Of a DNA stretch of 64,000 nucleotides, positions 62,631 through 64,000 are shown piece after piece. This DNA comes from Paenibacillus sp. JNUCC-31 (lineage in GTDB: Bacteria > Bacillota > Bacilli > Paenibacillales > Paenibacillaceae). Each line of letters starts with the position of its first letter. The stretch's first letter is position 1. Below the pieces are notes generated by a model, which was not told the DNA's origin, did not search any database, and worked only from the letters and a program-made list of their open reading frames with translations. Location: positions 5,518,001 through 5,582,000 of the forward strand of contig NZ_CP062165.1 in the NCBI RefSeq assembly GCF_014844075.1, written 5' to 3'. The position numbers and the translations under genes are program-made.

Positions 62631-62654
62631 GAAACGATTCGAGAAAATCGTTTC
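62631..62654 (+). promoter_or_regulatory. Operator copy 2 (GAAACGATT-N6-AATCGTTTC)
   Basis: A perfect 9-bp inverted repeat with 6-bp spacer lies 77 bp after copy 1. Two identical sites at this distance could be bridged by a tetrameric LacI-family repressor. Confidence 0.7.
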
Positions 62655-62753
62655 GATAACCAAGTGAAATACGGGGGAATCACAGTGGGTTGCAACAAAA
62701 AGGCAGAACAACAGAAGCTTACAGACAGCAGCCGACGATGAAAGGGGTTACTT

Positions 62754-63518
62754 ATGGCGCATATAACGATCGAAACCGGATCGCCTACATTATGCATGAA
62801 TACAAGCATACATGTAGTGTCCAGTGACTCCGGAGACACTTCAGGCGGTACGCTATATTTGCTGCATGGGGCAGGCGATAATGCAAGTACGTGGCAACGT
62901 TTGACTACAATTGAAATGTACGCTGAGCAATATGGCTGTACCATCATTATGCCGGAAGCGAACCGAAGCTATTACACCGATATGGAATACGGCCTGAATT
63001 ACTTCCATTACATCACTCAGGAGCTGCCTGAATTCTGCAGGCGTCAGCTCAATCTCAATACAGACCCGGCCAAGACTTACGTCGCCGGTCTATCCATGGG
63101 TGGGTACGGTGCATTGAAATGTGCACTGACATTTCCCGAGAGGTACCGCAAGGTGGTCTCTTTATCAGGTGTGACTGATATTCAGACCCGGCTTCATGAT
63201 CCGGGAATGCCCTCAGGCATGATCAAGGAAATGAAAGCGGTTTTTGGAGAACGGTTACAGGTGAAACCCGATCAGGACCTGTACGCACTGTCTGCCAAGC
63301 TGTTGGAGCAAGGTGGAACTTTACCGGATGTTCTGTGTTGTTGCGGTGACATCGATCCCTTTGTGGATATGAATCGCAAATTCGCGGAATACATGCAGGA
63401 AACGAACTTTGAATTTCGGTATGTGGAGACGCCGGGTACCCATGAATGGAGATTTTGGGAGCAACACTTGAGAACCATGTTTGATTTTCTGTATAACGAC
63501 AAGACCAAAGTAGAGTGA
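62754..63518 (+). CDS. Esterase D-family (tributyrin/acetyl esterase-like) hydrolase
   Basis: The 254-residue alpha/beta hydrolase has LYLLHGAGDNASTW (oxyanion region), the nucleophile Ser114 in AGLSMGGYGA, an acid near Asp199/Asp201 (CCGDIDPF) and His230 (PGTHEWRFW). There is no signal peptide. Family members deacylate short-chain esters or S-formylglutathione; next to a sugar ABC permease, removal of acetyl or feruloyl groups from imported glycans is plausible. AAAGGGG precedes ATG 62754. It is the first gene of the operon. Confidence 0.88.
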   Translation: MAHITIETGSPTLCMNTSIHVVSSDSGDTSGGTLYLLHGAGDNASTWQRLTTIEMYAEQYGCTIIMPEANRSYYTDMEYGLNYFHYITQELPEFCRRQLNLNTDPAKTYVAGLSMGGYGALKCALTFPERYRKVVSLSGVTDIQTRLHDPGMPSGMIKEMKAVFGERLQVKPDQDLYALSAKLLEQGGTLPDVLCCCGDIDPFVDMNRKFAEYMQETNFEFRYVETPGTHEWRFWEQHLRTMFDFLYNDKTKVE

Positions 63519-63529
63519 GGAGATGCAAT

Positions 63530-64000
63530 TTGAAACCTGCAGCCGAAGGACCTAGCAAAAAGCTGAAGGGAAACTTGAAAGGCAATTCGCTCTGGAGTGA
63601 AATCTGGAAGCACAGAATGACTTACACCCTTCTTGTTCCGGGGCTCGTCTGGCTAATCCTGTTTGCCTACATGCCAATGGGAGGCCTGTCTCTTGCGTTT
63701 AAAGACTACAAGGCGAACCTGGGAATTTGGGGAAGCCCATGGAGCGGATTTGAGAATTTCAAATACGTTTTCCGTGACCCAACCTTTATCGACGCAGTAT
63801 GGCGGACGCTGTACATCAACATTCTGAAACTGATTATTCAGTTCCCGTTCCCTATCATTCTAGCCCTGCTGCTGAATGAGTTGCGGATGCGCAGAGGGAA
63901 AAAGTGGTTCCAAACGGTTCTTACGTTCCCGCACTTCCTGTCATGGATCATCGTATCCGGGGTAGTTATCAATGTTCTGGCGTATGACGGACTGGTGAAC
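63530..64000 (+). CDS. LplB-type carbohydrate ABC transporter permease (3' truncated)
   Basis: TTG 63530 (GGAG 7 bases upstream) opens 157 codons that run off the window end. After a basic cytoplasmic start (KKLKGN) the sequence has a first membrane helix (TLLVPGLVWLILFAYMPMGG), then SLAFKDYKA and YVFRDPTFIDAVWRTLYINILKLI. This matches the LplB/YtcP family of oligosaccharide permeases common in Paenibacillus. The EAA loop would lie beyond the window. It starts 11 bases after the esterase stop. Confidence 0.85.
   Translation, partial: MKPAAEGPSKKLKGNLKGNSLWSEIWKHRMTYTLLVPGLVWLILFAYMPMGGLSLAFKDYKANLGIWGSPWSGFENFKYVFRDPTFIDAVWRTLYINILKLIIQFPFPIILALLLNELRMRRGKKWFQTVLTFPHFLSWIIVSGVVINVLAYDGLVN

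Noticed and set aside
62331..62654. CcpA catabolite (cre) sites
   Set aside because: The sequences lack the asymmetric TGNAANCGNWNNCA spacing; a sugar-specific LacI-type operator fits better.

Overview
The window looks like a stretch of Paenibacillus chromosome (Bacillota). The evidence is the set of spore-former genes (CotF-like coat proteins, gamma-type SASP, YtxC, a Spo0E-like protein, AbrB), the orders pheS-pheT-zapA...mutS2 and ytxC-thrS, T-box and S-box leaders, strong GGAGG ribosome sites with frequent TTG and GTG starts, and an LplB-type sugar permease. I see no phage, insertion sequence or CRISPR array. Gene content is mostly core, and the novelty lies in leaders, small elements and domain fusions.

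Layout. 1-600: tail of an EAL protein, then tRNA-Pro and tRNA-Gly. 700-3000: an ABC-F ATPase behind a long leader that ends in an intrinsic terminator. 3.0-13.5 kb: T-box, pheS, pheT, a ZapA domain on a giant coiled coil, a CuA lipoprotein, a YvlD-like protein and mutS2. 13.5-24 kb: small membrane and zinc-ribbon genes, an MFS transporter, an amine oxidoreductase, coat proteins, alaR-alaT, a Spo0E-like gene, lipoprotein, CobU-like and PduO-type cobalamin genes, DedA and a pseudouridine synthase. 24-31 kb: an ArsC/Spx-like protein, a 5'-3' exonuclease, a secreted phosphodiester glycosidase, MOSC protein, fructokinase, HRDC protein and CorA with a structured leader.

31-45.7 kb: S-box methionine operon (metA-metI-metC), mqnC (futalosine menaquinone route), a coupled aldo/keto reductase-alcohol dehydrogenase pair, YitT, a KhtTU-type K+/H+ antiporter, ytxC and T-box-thrS. 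45.8-54 kb: envelope and stress genes: 3D-domain protein, gamma SASP, liaF-liaS-liaR, an HtrA protease and an OmpR-type two-component pair. 54-60.9 kb: ispH, DAHP synthase, a beta-type glnA with a GlnR/TnrA box, serC, trmL, abrB. 60.9-64 kb: a GNAT-esterase pair diverging from a carbohydrate operon (esterase, then ABC permease cut by the window end). Both directions carry GAAACG-type operators.

Main points for a second look: the ABC-F attenuator; the corA leader with mutually exclusive stems; two related palindromic intergenic elements near 55.1 and 58.6 kb, one with perfect 13-bp terminal inverted repeats; the ZapA coiled-coil fusion; paired operators upstream of the esterase; and the beta-type glutamine synthetase. 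All functions are inferred from sequence reading alone; no database search was run.
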